64,000 nucleotides of DNA from positions 12,250 through 76,249 of the forward strand of contig CAZLYU010000009.1 in the NCBI GenBank assembly GCA_964563855.1, given 5' to 3'. Below are positions 16,622-24,276 of the stretch, piece by piece. The position numbers and the translations under genes were made by a program. The notes under the pieces were generated by a model. That model had not been told where the DNA came from, made no database searches, and saw only the letters and a program-made list of their open reading frames with translations. Source of the stretch: JAFGRR01 sp964563855 (GTDB lineage Bacteria > Planctomycetota > Phycisphaerae > UBA1845 > Fen-1342). Within the stretch, counting starts at the first letter, position 1. Each line of letters begins with the position of its first letter.

Positions 16622-17923
16622 TTACGCGAGCGCCGCGGCTAGGTCGGCCTTGGGTTCGGTTCCGGTCAGCCGCAGGTCGTACTTCTCCTGCAGGATTTTG
16701 AACACGCCGGGGGAGACGAATGCGGGCGCCGCGGGGCCGACGCGGATGCCCTGCACCCCCAGATGCAGCAGTGTGAGCAGCACGGCGACCGCCTTCTGTT
16801 CGAACCAGCTCAGCACGATCGTGAGCGGCAGGTCGTTCACGCCGCACTTGAGCGCGTCCGCCAGCGCGACGGCGACCTGAATGGCGCCGTAGCTGTCGTT
16901 GCACTGGCCCATGTCGAGAATGCGCGGGATCTCGCCGACGCCATCGAGTTGCAGCGTTCCGACGTTTTCGTTGCGGATGCGGAATTTTCCGCAGCCGAGC
17001 GTGAGAATCAGCGAGTCTTGCGGCGTGGCGTTGGCGTACTGCGCGAAGTAGTTGCGGCCGGGTTCGGCGCCGTCGCACCCGCCGATGACGGAGAAGTGCC
17101 GCAGCTTGCCGGCTTGCACGGCGGCGAGGATCTTGTCGGCGAGGCCGATGAGCACGCTGTGGTGGAAGCCGATGGTGGTCTCGCGGACCTGCTTGTCGAC
17201 GAGCGGCGTGCTCTGCTTGGCCGCAGCGATGACCTCGGAGAAATCGTCGGTCTTGAGCCGTTTGCCGCCGGGAACCGCCGTGACGCGCGTGGTGAACAAG
17301 CGGTCCTTGTAGGCGTCGCGCGGGATGAGTACGCAGTTGGTGGTGGCGAGGATGGGGCCGGAGAAGGCAGCGAACTCGGTTTTCTGCTTCTGCCACGCAT
17401 CGCCGTAATGCCCGACGAGGTGTTTGTGCTTGCGCAGTTCGGGGTACATGTGCGCGGGCAGCATCTCGCCGTGGGTGTAGATGTTGACGCCTGATCCTTC
17501 CGTCTGTTCGAGCAGGTGTTTGAGGTCGACGAGATCGTGGCCGGTGACGAGGATGCCGGGGCCGGCTTTGGTCCCTTCGTAGACGGGCGTCGGGGCGGGC
17601 TGGCCGAAGGTTTCGACGTGCCCCTCGTCGAGCAATTGCATGACGCGCAGGTTGTATTTGCCGCAGTCGAGCACGAGTTCGAACAGGGATTCGAGATCGA
17701 AGTTCACGTTGGTGACGGTCGCGAAGAGCGCCTCTTCGACGAATGCGTCGACCTCGGGATCGACCTTGCCCAGCCGCCGGGCGTGGTGCTTGTACGCGGC
17801 GAGGCCTTTGACGCCGTAAAGCAGGATCTCCATGAGCGACTGCATGTCTTCGTCTTTGCCGCAGACACCGATGTTGGTGCAGCCGACGCCTTGATATGCT
17901 TGTTCGCACTGATTGCAGTACAT
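16622..17923 (-). CDS. hcp: Hybrid-cluster protein (hydroxylamine/NO reductase), short class III form
   Basis: 433 residues from ATG 17923. The N-terminal Cys motif is C3-x2-C6-x8-C15-x5-C21 (MYCNQCEQ...GCTNIGVCGK), binding the cubane cluster. Hybrid-cluster ligands are all visible: THGEMLPAH (His and Glu), TTNCV, GGCDGAEPGRNYF, LTLGCGKFR, DMGQCNDSYG and SWFEQKAVA. Proteobacterial Hcp is about 550 residues; this shorter form lacks the N-terminal helical insert, like class III enzymes. Hcp reduces NO or hydroxylamine and counters nitrosative stress. The gene is divergent from a Crp/Fnr regulator with a perfect FNR-type box between them. No hcr reductase is adjacent, so the electron donor must be encoded elsewhere. 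Confidence 0.93.
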   Translation of the reverse strand: MYCNQCEQAYQGVGCTNIGVCGKDEDMQSLMEILLYGVKGLAAYKHHARRLGKVDPEVDAFVEEALFATVTNVNFDLESLFELVLDCGKYNLRVMQLLDEGHVETFGQPAPTPVYEGTKAGPGILVTGHDLVDLKHLLEQTEGSGVNIYTHGEMLPAHMYPELRKHKHLVGHYGDAWQKQKTEFAAFSGPILATTNCVLIPRDAYKDRLFTTRVTAVPGGKRLKTDDFSEVIAAAKQSTPLVDKQVRETTIGFHHSVLIGLADKILAAVQAGKLRHFSVIGGCDGAEPGRNYFAQYANATPQDSLILTLGCGKFRIRNENVGTLQLDGVGEIPRILDMGQCNDSYGAIQVAVALADALKCGVNDLPLTIVLSWFEQKAVAVLLTLLHLGVQGIRVGPAAPAFVSPGVFKILQEKYDLRLTGTEPKADLAAALA

Positions 17924-18014
17924 GAGTGGCTCCGATCGGCTTTCGCGGCCGCTGCGCGTGCGACGGCGATTTGCCGTGCTGAGCAGAGCATCGGACAATC
18001 GCGCTGAGCGGGCC

Positions 18015-18028
18015 TTGATCTGGATCAA
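18015..18028. promoter_or_regulatory. FNR/DNR-type binding box between hcp and its regulator
   Basis: TTGAT-CTGG-ATCAA, a perfect match to the FNR/DNR consensus TTGAT-N4-ATCAA. It ends 11 bases before the regulator ATG and lies 92 bases from the hcp ATG. If it acts at -41.5, hcp transcription would start near 17980. Its position over the regulator's own leader suggests autoregulation as well. Confidence 0.8.
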
Positions 18029-18039
18029 GCGGCGTCGAA

Positions 18040-18774
18040 ATGACGCGCCGCATCGTTCCCACCGTGAGGTTGGTGTTGCCCGACGCGGCGCTCGACATCT
18101 TGCGCAACTGCAGCTTTTTCAATGCGTTGTCGGCGGGGTCGTTGGGCAGCGTGCGGGCGTGCGCGGTAATGAAGCATTACGCGCGCGGGGCTGCGATTTT
18201 TCGACAGGGGGATGCGTGTCCGGGTTTGTTCGTCGTGGGCGGCGGGACGGTGCGCGTGTTCAAGCTGGCGCCGAACGGGAAGGAGCACGTGCTGCACTTC
18301 GCCGAACCGGGACGCACGTTTGCGGAAGTCGCGGTGTTGGGCGGGTTTGCCTGTCCCGCGAACGCGGAGGCGATCGAAGACACGAACTGCGTGCTGCTGC
18401 CATCGACGCCGTTTCGGGCGCTGCTGGCCCGCGATCACGACATCTGCCGCCAACTGCTCACCAGCATGTCGCTCTGGGTGCGGCAATTGGTGGGTCTGCT
18501 CGAAGACGTTGTGCTGCGCGACGCGACGGCGCGGGTGGCGCGACATCTGCTGCAGGCCGACGACTCGAACGGCGTCGCGAGCTTTACGCTGCCCATGGCG
18601 AAGAAGGATCTCGCGAGTCACCTGAATCTGACCAGCGAGACGTTGTCGCGTACGTTGCGGCGATTGGCGGAAGCCGGGCTTATCGCGTTGGGCGAGCAGA
18701 ACACGCTGCGTCTGTTGCGTGTTGACGCCCTCCGTGACACGGCTGAGGGGTTGCCGCCGGGCGAATGGGCATAG
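18040..18774 (+). CDS. Crp/Fnr-family regulator (DNR/HcpR-like)
   Basis: 244 residues. A cyclic-nucleotide-binding-like beta barrel (about 25-140: FRQGDACPGLFVVGGGTVRVFKLAPNGKEHVLHF, then FAEVAVLGG) precedes a dimerisation helix (about 140-165). A winged helix-turn-helix follows, with MAKKDLASHLNLTSETLSRTLRRLAEAGLI. The recognition helix keeps the Glu, Ser and Arg (E..SR) that FNR-type proteins use to read TTGAT, and a perfect TTGAT-N4-ATCAA box lies just upstream. The N-terminus lacks the clustered Cys of a true FNR iron-sulfur centre, so an NO/haem-type DNR or HcpR sensor is more likely. The divergent hcp gene is the obvious target. Confidence 0.88.
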   Translation: MTRRIVPTVRLVLPDAALDILRNCSFFNALSAGSLGSVRACAVMKHYARGAAIFRQGDACPGLFVVGGGTVRVFKLAPNGKEHVLHFAEPGRTFAEVAVLGGFACPANAEAIEDTNCVLLPSTPFRALLARDHDICRQLLTSMSLWVRQLVGLLEDVVLRDATARVARHLLQADDSNGVASFTLPMAKKDLASHLNLTSETLSRTLRRLAEAGLIALGEQNTLRLLRVDALRDTAEGLPPGEWA

Positions 18775-18818
18775 CGCTGTTCTTGGAACTGGTTGCGTTC
18801 GCGGAGAGGGAGTTGGTG

Positions 18819-19187
18819 ATGGGTGATCAAGATCGAACGGCGATTGGCGCGGTCGTTGAGACATACTTTCGCGCGTTGCGCGCGAGTGACGCCGACGGCA
18901 TTCGGTCGGCGTTTCACGAACGGGCGCAGGTGATGGGGGCGCCGGAGGGGAACGAGCATTTTGGGAGTCGGGCTGAGTTTGAGGAGTTTGTCGCCGCCCA
19001 ACCTGCGCCGGAGGCGGTCGATGAACCCGATGCGATGTCGTACGAGATTCGCGACCTCACCGAGAGCAGCGCGTTCGTTTGCGCGCGGGTTCCTTATCAG
19101 GGGATTGTGTGCATTGACTACCTGCTGCTGGCGAAACACGCGCGTGGATGGCGAATCGTGGCGAAAGTGTTTCATCGGGAAGCGTGA
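18819..19187 (+). CDS. NTF2/SnoaL-like small protein
   Basis: 122 residues from ATG 18819, preceded by GAGAGGGAG. The sequence (AIGAVVETYFRALRASDADGIRSAFHERAQVMG and YLLLAKHARGWRIVAKVFHREA) has the cone-shaped NTF2-like pattern of the putative lumazine-binding and SnoaL families. These bind small ligands or act as isomerases. It begins 45 bases after the Crp/Fnr gene stop on the same strand and may be co-transcribed with it. Substrate unknown. Confidence 0.7.
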   Translation: MGDQDRTAIGAVVETYFRALRASDADGIRSAFHERAQVMGAPEGNEHFGSRAEFEEFVAAQPAPEAVDEPDAMSYEIRDLTESSAFVCARVPYQGIVCIDYLLLAKHARGWRIVAKVFHREA

Positions 19188-19238
19188 ACTGCGGAGCCGG
19201 CGCGGGGCCGCCGCCAACGCGACTTCAAGAACACAGAC

Positions 19239-19520
19239 TCAGGAGCGTGGGGCTGATTCCGCGCTCGCGGTTCGGCGATAGCGCACGGCGCCCACGAGGA
19301 TCGCCAGCAACAGACCCAGGGTCACGATGTTGGCGATGATGATGGGCGCCGCGCCCATCAGCAAACCGTAGAGCAGCCAGCATACGACGCCGACGGTGAG
19401 CGCGGTGAACGTGAGCACGGACAAATCGCCGGCGGAGCGCGTGGCGTAGACCTTGCGCACTTGCGGCACGAATGAGAGCGTCGTGAGCGTCGCCGCGAGA
19501 AAACCGATTGCGTCAACCAT
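19239..19520 (-). CDS. SemiSWEET/MtN3-type sugar transporter
   Basis: 93 residues from ATG 19520. Three membrane helices (about 5-25, 37-58, 62-82) and a PQ-loop in helix 1 (LSFVPQVRKVYATRSAGDLS) identify a bacterial SemiSWEET, which works as a homodimer for facilitated sugar diffusion. The length is exactly that of the family. It is single and not near other sugar genes, being divergent from the short L7/L12-like ORF. Confidence 0.88.
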   Translation of the reverse strand: MVDAIGFLAATLTTLSFVPQVRKVYATRSAGDLSVLTFTALTVGVVCWLLYGLLMGAAPIIIANIVTLGLLLAILVGAVRYRRTASAESAPRS

Positions 19521-19666
19521 GTCAGCCGCCTGTGTGTTTGTGTGCGCTCTTGTCGCGCTGTTCCCGACCGCGGGGTCGCGCAGCGTATCATGCACGCGTG
19601 TGACAGGAAGCCGCGTGGGCCCAAACCACGCGGTACCCGGCAGCAATTGGAAGACTGGTGGCGGCG

Positions 19667-19933
19667 ATGGACTTTTGGATGGGATTGTTTAGCGATGGGG
19701 AGGAAGCGGAACGGCTCGGCCGCATCGAAGCCAAGCTCGACCTGATTCTGGACCATCTGGGCGTCGAGTTCCCGGATCCGCGCGATCTCAAGCATCTCGA
19801 CGAGGAAACCCGCGCGCTCGCTGACGCCGGCGGGAAGATCGCCGCCATCAAGCGCTATCGCGAGACCAGTGGGGCGGGATTGCGTGATGCACGGCTGGCG
19901 GTAACGGCGTACCTGCGCGACCGCGGTCGATGA
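19667..19933 (+). CDS. Small protein with ribosomal L7/L12 C-terminal-like domain
   Basis: 88 residues from ATG 19667 (GTG 19658 is an alternative). A helical N-terminal part (RLGRIEAKLDLILDHLG) precedes KIAAIKRYRETSGAGLRDARLAVTAYL, the L7/L12 C-terminal pattern of K.xAIK.R..TG.GL.EA...V. It is not the ribosomal protein itself, because the hinge and N-terminal dimer domain are absent. Stand-alone proteins of this type are common, with unknown roles. Confidence 0.65.
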   Translation: MDFWMGLFSDGEEAERLGRIEAKLDLILDHLGVEFPDPRDLKHLDEETRALADAGGKIAAIKRYRETSGAGLRDARLAVTAYLRDRGR

Positions 19934-20023
19934 TCCGGCAAACATCGCTGTGCGCCGGGCGGCGGACGGCGCGGTTTCGCGAGCGCTGACCCGAGCGGCG
20001 TAGGCGGGCAGATACGTCTGACG

Positions 20024-20491
20024 CTAGGGCTTGGGCTGCTTGTGTGAGCATGCGGCGCAGAGGCCGTGGAAGCGGATCGAGTAGCCGTGTACGACGAAGG
20101 CGCCATCGCCGCCGCGGTCGCGCAGACGTGGGGGCTTGATGCGGCTTTCGAGTTCGCGGTCTTCCACGTCGAAGAGCTTCTCGCAGCGTTCGCAGATCAG
20201 GTGATGATGCGCGTGGGTCATGGGGTCATAGCGGGTGGCGGCGCCGGGGGTGCAGGCTTTGGTGATCACGCCTAGGCAAACCAGCGTTTCGAGCGTGCGA
20301 TAAACGGTGGCGCGCGAAACGCCGGGCATGGCGGCGCTGATCTGCTCGAAGACTTCGTCGGCGGTAGGGTGATCGCGCCGGTCGAGTACGGATTCGAAGA
20401 TGGCGCGGCGCTGGACGGTGACGGCGAGTCCCTGTCCGCGACAGAGGCTTTCGAACGATTGGATGCGCGCGCTGCGTTGTTTCGCCGTCAT
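20024..20491 (-). CDS. perR: Peroxide-sensing Fur-family repressor PerR
   Basis: 155 residues: winged helix (about 1-85, GVSRATVYRTLETLV) and dimerisation domain. Structural zinc Cys pairs are C100/C103 (CERC) and C145/C148 (CAAC). The regulatory metal site of PerR is fully present by alignment to Bacillus PerR: H41, D89, H95, H97 and D108 correspond to H37, D85, H91, H93 and D104. Asp rather than Glu at the last position separates peroxide-sensing PerR from Fur. It is divergent from ahpC-ahpD, and an inverted repeat overlaps its own -10, so it should repress itself and the peroxidase genes until its His residues are oxidised. Confidence 0.9.
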   Translation of the reverse strand: MTAKQRSARIQSFESLCRGQGLAVTVQRRAIFESVLDRRDHPTADEVFEQISAAMPGVSRATVYRTLETLVCLGVITKACTPGAATRYDPMTHAHHHLICERCEKLFDVEDRELESRIKPPRLRDRGGDGAFVVHGYSIRFHGLCAACSHKQPKP

Positions 20492-20496
20492 CTGTA

Positions 20497-20515
20497 AATG
20501 AGAAGATATCTCATT
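20497..20515. promoter_or_regulatory. Probable PerR operator
   Basis: Perfect 7-bp arms AATGAGA and TCTCATT with a 5-base centre, 19 bp in all, which is the usual size of a Fur/PerR box. It covers the -10 of the perR promoter and lies 9 bases upstream of the ahpC -35. Confidence 0.65.
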
Positions 20516-20531
20516 CAGGACAAGTTGTCAA
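20503..20531 (-). promoter_or_regulatory. perR promoter
   Basis: On the minus strand TTGACA (20531-20526), a 17-base spacer and TATCTT (20508-20503). The predicted start is near 20496, leaving only about 5 bases before the ATG at 20491, so perR mRNA may be almost leaderless. Confidence 0.65.
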
Positions 20532-20553
20532 TCCCGGGTTCGTGGTCTAATAT
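20525..20553 (+). promoter_or_regulatory. ahpC promoter
   Basis: TTGTCA (20525-20530), a 17-base spacer and TAATAT (20548-20553). The -35 overlaps the perR -35 on the other strand almost completely, so the two promoters stand back to back. Confidence 0.65.
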
Positions 20554-20687
20554 AACGCGTGTGTGACCTATCGCCGACTGGCGCGGGCCGCACGTGGAGC
20601 GACCAAAGGGCGTTGCGAAACAACCGAAATCAGGCCAGGCCGCGGCTCGTTCGGGTGCATGCGGCCGCCGCAGTTAGGGAGACCCAG

Positions 20688-21215
20688 ATGCTGACCGTTG
20701 GCGATCAGTTCCCCGAGTTCAATTGCAAAGCGTGCACCGGCAACGAGCCGACCGACCTCAGCGACATCAACAGCGGCACCGATGAGGGTAAGTGGAAGCT
20801 GTTCATCTTCTATCCAAAAGACTTCACGTTCGTGTGCCCGACGGAGCTGGTCGAGTTCGGCAAGCGCGTCAACGACTTCAAGGATCGCGACGTCGTGCTC
20901 TACGGGGCCAGCACCGACAACGAGTTTTCGCATCTGGCCTGGCGTCAGCAGCACGAAGACCTCAACAAGCTGCCGTATCCGCTGCTCGCGACGCAGAAGC
21001 TGGCCCGCGAGTTGGGCATTCTCGAGAAGAATGAAGACGTCTGCCTGCGGGCGACGTATCTGGTTGATCCGCAGGGCGTGATTCAGTTCGCCGCCGCGAA
21101 CAGCCTGCCGGTCGGCCGCAATGTCGACGAGGTGCTGCGTGTGGTTGACGCGGTGCAGTCGGACGAGCTGTGCCCGTGCAACTGGAAGAAAGGCGACGCG
21201 TTCATCAAGGTGTAA
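20688..21215 (+). CDS. ahpC: Alkyl hydroperoxide reductase AhpC (2-Cys peroxiredoxin)
   Basis: 175 residues from ATG 20688, with AGGGAG upstream. The peroxidatic cysteine is C50 in FYPKDFTFVCPTEL. The C-terminus ELCPCNWKKGDAF carries two cysteines (C162, C164), the arrangement seen in actinobacterial AhpC, which is reduced by AhpD rather than AhpF. It reduces H2O2, organic peroxides and peroxynitrite in the cytoplasm. An ahpD homologue follows 122 bases downstream, and perR lies upstream in the opposite direction. Confidence 0.93.
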   Translation: MLTVGDQFPEFNCKACTGNEPTDLSDINSGTDEGKWKLFIFYPKDFTFVCPTELVEFGKRVNDFKDRDVVLYGASTDNEFSHLAWRQQHEDLNKLPYPLLATQKLARELGILEKNEDVCLRATYLVDPQGVIQFAAANSLPVGRNVDEVLRVVDAVQSDELCPCNWKKGDAFIKV

Positions 21216-21337
21216 TCGTCGCGCGTGGCACGGTTAGAAGGGGGCGATTTAAACGGCGTGGGCGGCGGCATGGACGGCGTCTTCGACGTGGCTCGGAGTC
21301 GCCGCTTGCCGCTGTTCCACCAGATTGGGAGTGATTG

Positions 21338-21868
21338 ATGGATAACACCAACGCATTGCGCGAAAAACTCGGCGAAGACACGAAGGATCTGAAGCTCAAC
21401 GTGCAGGCCGTGCTCACGCCGGAGCGTCTCACGGCGGAGCAGACGTGGGGCGTGGCGCTGGCGTCGGCGATCTTTCTGCAGGACAAGACGCTGCATGACG
21501 CGATTGCGCAAGATGCGGCGGCGAGCGGCGCATCAGACGCCGTGGTGAGCGACGCCCGCGCGTCGGCTGCGTTGATGGGCATGAACACGATCTACTACCG
21601 CTTCCGGCACATGGCCGACGACAAGTTCAGCCAAATCCCGCCGAAGCTGCGTATGAATCGCATGCGTCAGCCGGCCAGCGACACGCTGACGTTTGAGCTG
21701 ATGTCGATGGCGTGCGCGGTGCTGGAGGGTTGCGAGATGTGCATCAACGCGCACGCGGCGAGCCTGGAGAAGGCCGGCGCGACGCCGGAACAGATCAACG
21801 ATGCGGTGCGCATTGCGTCGGTGCTGCGCGGCTTCAGTATCGCGACGTGGATCAGCGAGCCGCGTTAA
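21338..21868 (+). CDS. ahpD: Alkylhydroperoxidase AhpD, reductant for AhpC
   Basis: 176 residues from ATG 21338 (GGGAG upstream), matching the 177-residue mycobacterial enzyme. The catalytic set is present: E120 (TFELMS), C132 and C135 (GCEMC) and H139 (NAHAAS). These correspond to E118, C130, C133 and H137 of the Mycobacterium tuberculosis enzyme. AhpD passes electrons from a lipoylated dihydrolipoamide succinyltransferase to AhpC. Together with AhpC and PerR it forms a complete peroxide-defence module. Confidence 0.92.
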   Translation: MDNTNALREKLGEDTKDLKLNVQAVLTPERLTAEQTWGVALASAIFLQDKTLHDAIAQDAAASGASDAVVSDARASAALMGMNTIYYRFRHMADDKFSQIPPKLRMNRMRQPASDTLTFELMSMACAVLEGCEMCINAHAASLEKAGATPEQINDAVRIASVLRGFSIATWISEPR

Positions 21869-21912
21869 TGCCGCGATAGTTTCGCGTGGCGGATCGCCGG
21901 CGGGCGGGTGGC

Positions 21913-21935
21913 ATGGGCCAGCCCGGCTGGCCCGT
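21913..21935 (+). terminator. GC-rich hairpin after ahpD
   Basis: Perfect 7-bp arms GGGCCAG and CTGGCCC with a CCCGG loop; an extra wobble pair and an A-T pair extend it. It lies 45 bases after the ahpD stop, before a convergent gene. No T tract follows, so it may act as an mRNA 3' barrier rather than an intrinsic terminator. Confidence 0.4.
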
Positions 21936-22004
21936 ATCTGCGGCGGCGGATCGGCGCAACTCGCGTGTACGCATTGAACGCGGCTCCAAGCGCTTGAAGA
22001 CGCC

Positions 22005-22385
22005 TCACGGCTCTTGCATGTCGAACGGCATGCCGCACTCCGGACAGACTCCAGTGGTGTTACCGCGCAAGTCATAGCTGAACTCTATACATCGTGTCGC
22101 ACTACCAGAGAAAAGAGATCTTCTGCAGTGAATACAGCGGCGCGAAAATAGATTGAAGTTAGAGTATTGATCCATAAACGCCGATTCCCGACACGTCGGG
22201 CAGCTTGCACCTATCATCCACCCGAGAGCTCCTAAGGACAGAGAAAATCCTGACAACAAGACCGTAAACACAGCTTCGCGGCTCACCAGTCCCGCCGCAA
22301 CGCACGCCACAGCAGCCACCAACATTAGCAAAGCGGCGCACCACACCGTTACCTTTACAGCGATCAGTCTCACCACGCCCTCCAC
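22005..22385 (-). CDS. Membrane zinc-ribbon protein of planctomycete type
   Basis: 126 residues: two membrane helices (about 10-32 and 38-58), then three Cys pairs (CPTC, CIHC and CPECG). The C-terminal YDLRGNTTGVCPECGMPF is a recurrent planctomycete signature seen at the ends of many short membrane proteins. Function is unknown. The 5' two thirds is visibly richer in A/T than its neighbours, which may mean weak codon selection or recent arrival. It is convergent with ahpD. Confidence 0.65.
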   Translation of the reverse strand: MEGVVRLIAVKVTVWCAALLMLVAAVACVAAGLVSREAVFTVLLSGFSLSLGALGWMIGASCPTCRESAFMDQYSNFNLFSRRCIHCRRSLFSGSATRCIEFSYDLRGNTTGVCPECGMPFDMQEP

Positions 22386-22451
22386 GAACGCAGTAGCGCC
22401 CAGAGTGTCACCATCAACCGGGTTGTCGGAGTCGTCTGGTTCACGAATCTG

Positions 22452-23132
22452 CTAGCTGCTCGTTTCAAGCTCCAGCAGGCGGCGAAAGTCGGACCGGGTC
22501 AACCGCGCGACGTCGGGCACGACCAGGTCCGCCGCGCCGACCCGTGCGGCGGGGCCGATGCCGATGACGCACATTTTCGCCCGGCGGGCGGCTTCGACGC
22601 CGGCGGCGGCGTCTTCGACCACGACGCAGCGCGGCGACGCGACGCCGAGCAGTTCGGCCGCGCGCAGGAACGCCTGTGGGTCGGGCTTTGACGCGGGCGC
22701 CTCGACGCCGTCGACGACCGCATCAAACAGCGTCGCGATGCCGAGCCGCTCGATGACGCGTCGGGCGTTCTTGCTGGCCGAGGCGAGCGCGACGCCGAAC
22801 CCGTGATTGCGCAAATCGGTGAGCAGGTCGCGGGCCCCGGTCGCGAGGTCGGCGGGGGTGATCTTCTCCACCAAGGCGCGGAAGTCGTTGTTCTTGCGGT
22901 CGGCGAGCTCGCGCTTCTGCGCGGCGCTGAACGCGCTGCGGTGGGCGCCCAGCAGCCGGTCGAGGCTCTCCATGCGGCCGACGCCGCGCAGGTTGTCGTT
23001 GGTCTGTCGGTCGAACGGGAGGCCGAGGTGCTGCGCGAGTCGCGACCAGGCGGCGAAGTGCAATTCGGCCGTGTCGGTGAGGACGCCGTCGAGGTCGAAA
23101 ATTGCGGCGGCGGTGGCGTGCGTCGGCGTCAT
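22452..23132 (-). CDS. pgmB: HAD-family beta-phosphoglucomutase
   Basis: 226 residues. The nucleophile motif DLDGVLTDT (first D catalytic, second D acid/base) is followed by LHFAAWSRLA, the beta-phosphoglucomutase-specific GVGRMESLDRLLG, then ASASKNARRVIERLG and VVEDAAAGVEAARRAKM (motif IV). It interconverts beta-glucose-1-phosphate and glucose-6-phosphate. That substrate arises from maltose-, trehalose- or kojibiose-type phosphorylases, not from the inverting beta-glucan phosphorylase candidate in this window, so a direct link to that locus is not expected. ManA is upstream on the same strand across a 146-base gap. Confidence 0.85.
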   Translation of the reverse strand: MTPTHATAAAIFDLDGVLTDTAELHFAAWSRLAQHLGLPFDRQTNDNLRGVGRMESLDRLLGAHRSAFSAAQKRELADRKNNDFRALVEKITPADLATGARDLLTDLRNHGFGVALASASKNARRVIERLGIATLFDAVVDGVEAPASKPDPQAFLRAAELLGVASPRCVVVEDAAAGVEAARRAKMCVIGIGPAARVGAADLVVPDVARLTRSDFRRLLELETSS

Positions 23133-23278
23133 GGTCAGGTGTCCGTCGGTCTCCGTGCGACACGCGCATCATAACGGTGAGGGGGGCGGCGCTGGTCTGC
23201 GCGGCGTGCGTGGCTCGCGGGCGCCGATGCCGTGTGACGCGATCGGCGGGTCGCTGCGCCCCGCACCGCGCGCTAGAC

Positions 23279-24274
23279 CTAGACGGGGATGCCGACCTCG
23301 AGAAGCTGGGCGTCGGCGGCGAACGAGGCGCTGAGGTCTTCGCAGGCGGCGGGGAGCAAGACCGTGTCGCCGCGGCCGAAGGTGAGGTCGCCGGTGGGGC
23401 CGGACAGCCGACCCGATCCGCTCAGCGTCATCCAGAGCCGCATCTGTCCGTTGAGGACGATGGCTCTCGTTCCCGCCTCGACGTCAACACGGTCGATCGT
23501 GAAGCGCGGCGTCGCCGCGACGCGTTCGCCGGGGCCGAGGGCGGTGGGGACGCCGGCGCGGGGTTGCGCGATCATGTCGCGGGTGATGTCGTAGCGTGTG
23601 TTGGCGGCGCCTTGCTCGAGGTGCAGCGTGCGCGGCTTGCCGTCGAGCCCGACGCGCTCCCAGTCGTACAGGCGATAGGTGATGTCGGACGGCGTCTGCA
23701 CTTCGGCGACGACCAGCCCGGCGCCCAATGCGTGCACCGTGCCCGACGGCAGGTAGTAGCACTGGCCGACTTCGGCGGGCCACTGCAGCAGCAAGTCGGC
23801 GAACGCTTTCGTGTTGAAGGCGGCGGCGACGTCGTCGGGACCGACGCCGGGTTTAAGCCCGATGTAAAGCCGGGCGTCGGCGTCCGCCGCCACGACGTAC
23901 CAGGCTTCGTGTTTGATTCCGGGCACGTCGCCGCCGTCGGGCGCTGGTTTGGGATGCACCTGCACGCTGAGGTGTTCGCGAGCGTCGAGGTATTTGAGCA
24001 GCAGGGGGAAACGTCCGTCGGCAAGCGCGGCGTCGCCGTAGAGGCGGTCTTTCCAGGTTTCGACGAGCGTCGCGAGGCGTGTGCCGGCTAGCGGACCGTC
24101 GCGGACGGGCGAGTCGTGCTGCGGAAAGTCGGGCAGACTGGCGACCTCCCACGATTCGCCGATCGGGTCGGCGCCGGGCAACGCTTTGTCAAGCAGTGTC
24201 GAGAGCGACCGGCCGCCCCAGGGTTTGGCGTGGAACGATGGTGAAAGGACTACGGGCTGAAGTTCTGCAGACAT
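23279..24274 (-). CDS. manA: Mannose-6-phosphate isomerase, class I type
   Basis: 331 residues. KPWGG near the N-terminus, LLKYLDAREHLSVQVHPK (zinc-binding QVHP), KHEAWYVV and LPSGTVHALGAGLVVAEVQTPSDITYRLYDW are the class I ManA motifs. It converts mannose-6-phosphate to fructose-6-phosphate. It starts 2 bases after the stop of the ComEA-like gene, so the GH10-like, ComEA-like and manA genes form a tight minus-strand operon. The beta-mannosidase at 11-13.6 kb could feed this step. Confidence 0.92.
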   Translation of the reverse strand: MSAELQPVVLSPSFHAKPWGGRSLSTLLDKALPGADPIGESWEVASLPDFPQHDSPVRDGPLAGTRLATLVETWKDRLYGDAALADGRFPLLLKYLDAREHLSVQVHPKPAPDGGDVPGIKHEAWYVVAADADARLYIGLKPGVGPDDVAAAFNTKAFADLLLQWPAEVGQCYYLPSGTVHALGAGLVVAEVQTPSDITYRLYDWERVGLDGKPRTLHLEQGAANTRYDITRDMIAQPRAGVPTALGPGERVAATPRFTIDRVDVEAGTRAIVLNGQMRLWMTLSGSGRLSGPTGDLTFGRGDTVLLPAACEDLSASFAADAQLLEVGIPV

Positions 24275-24276
24275 CG

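Noticed and set aside
16515..18122. 535-residue ORF in another frame over hcp
   Set aside because: Arg-rich with no domains; the hcp frame carries all cluster ligands.
22452..23132. Beta-phosphoglucomutase as a partner of the glucan phosphorylase
   Set aside because: Inverting beta-glucan phosphorylases release alpha-glucose-1-phosphate, which is not its substrate, and the gene lies 5 kb away in another operon.
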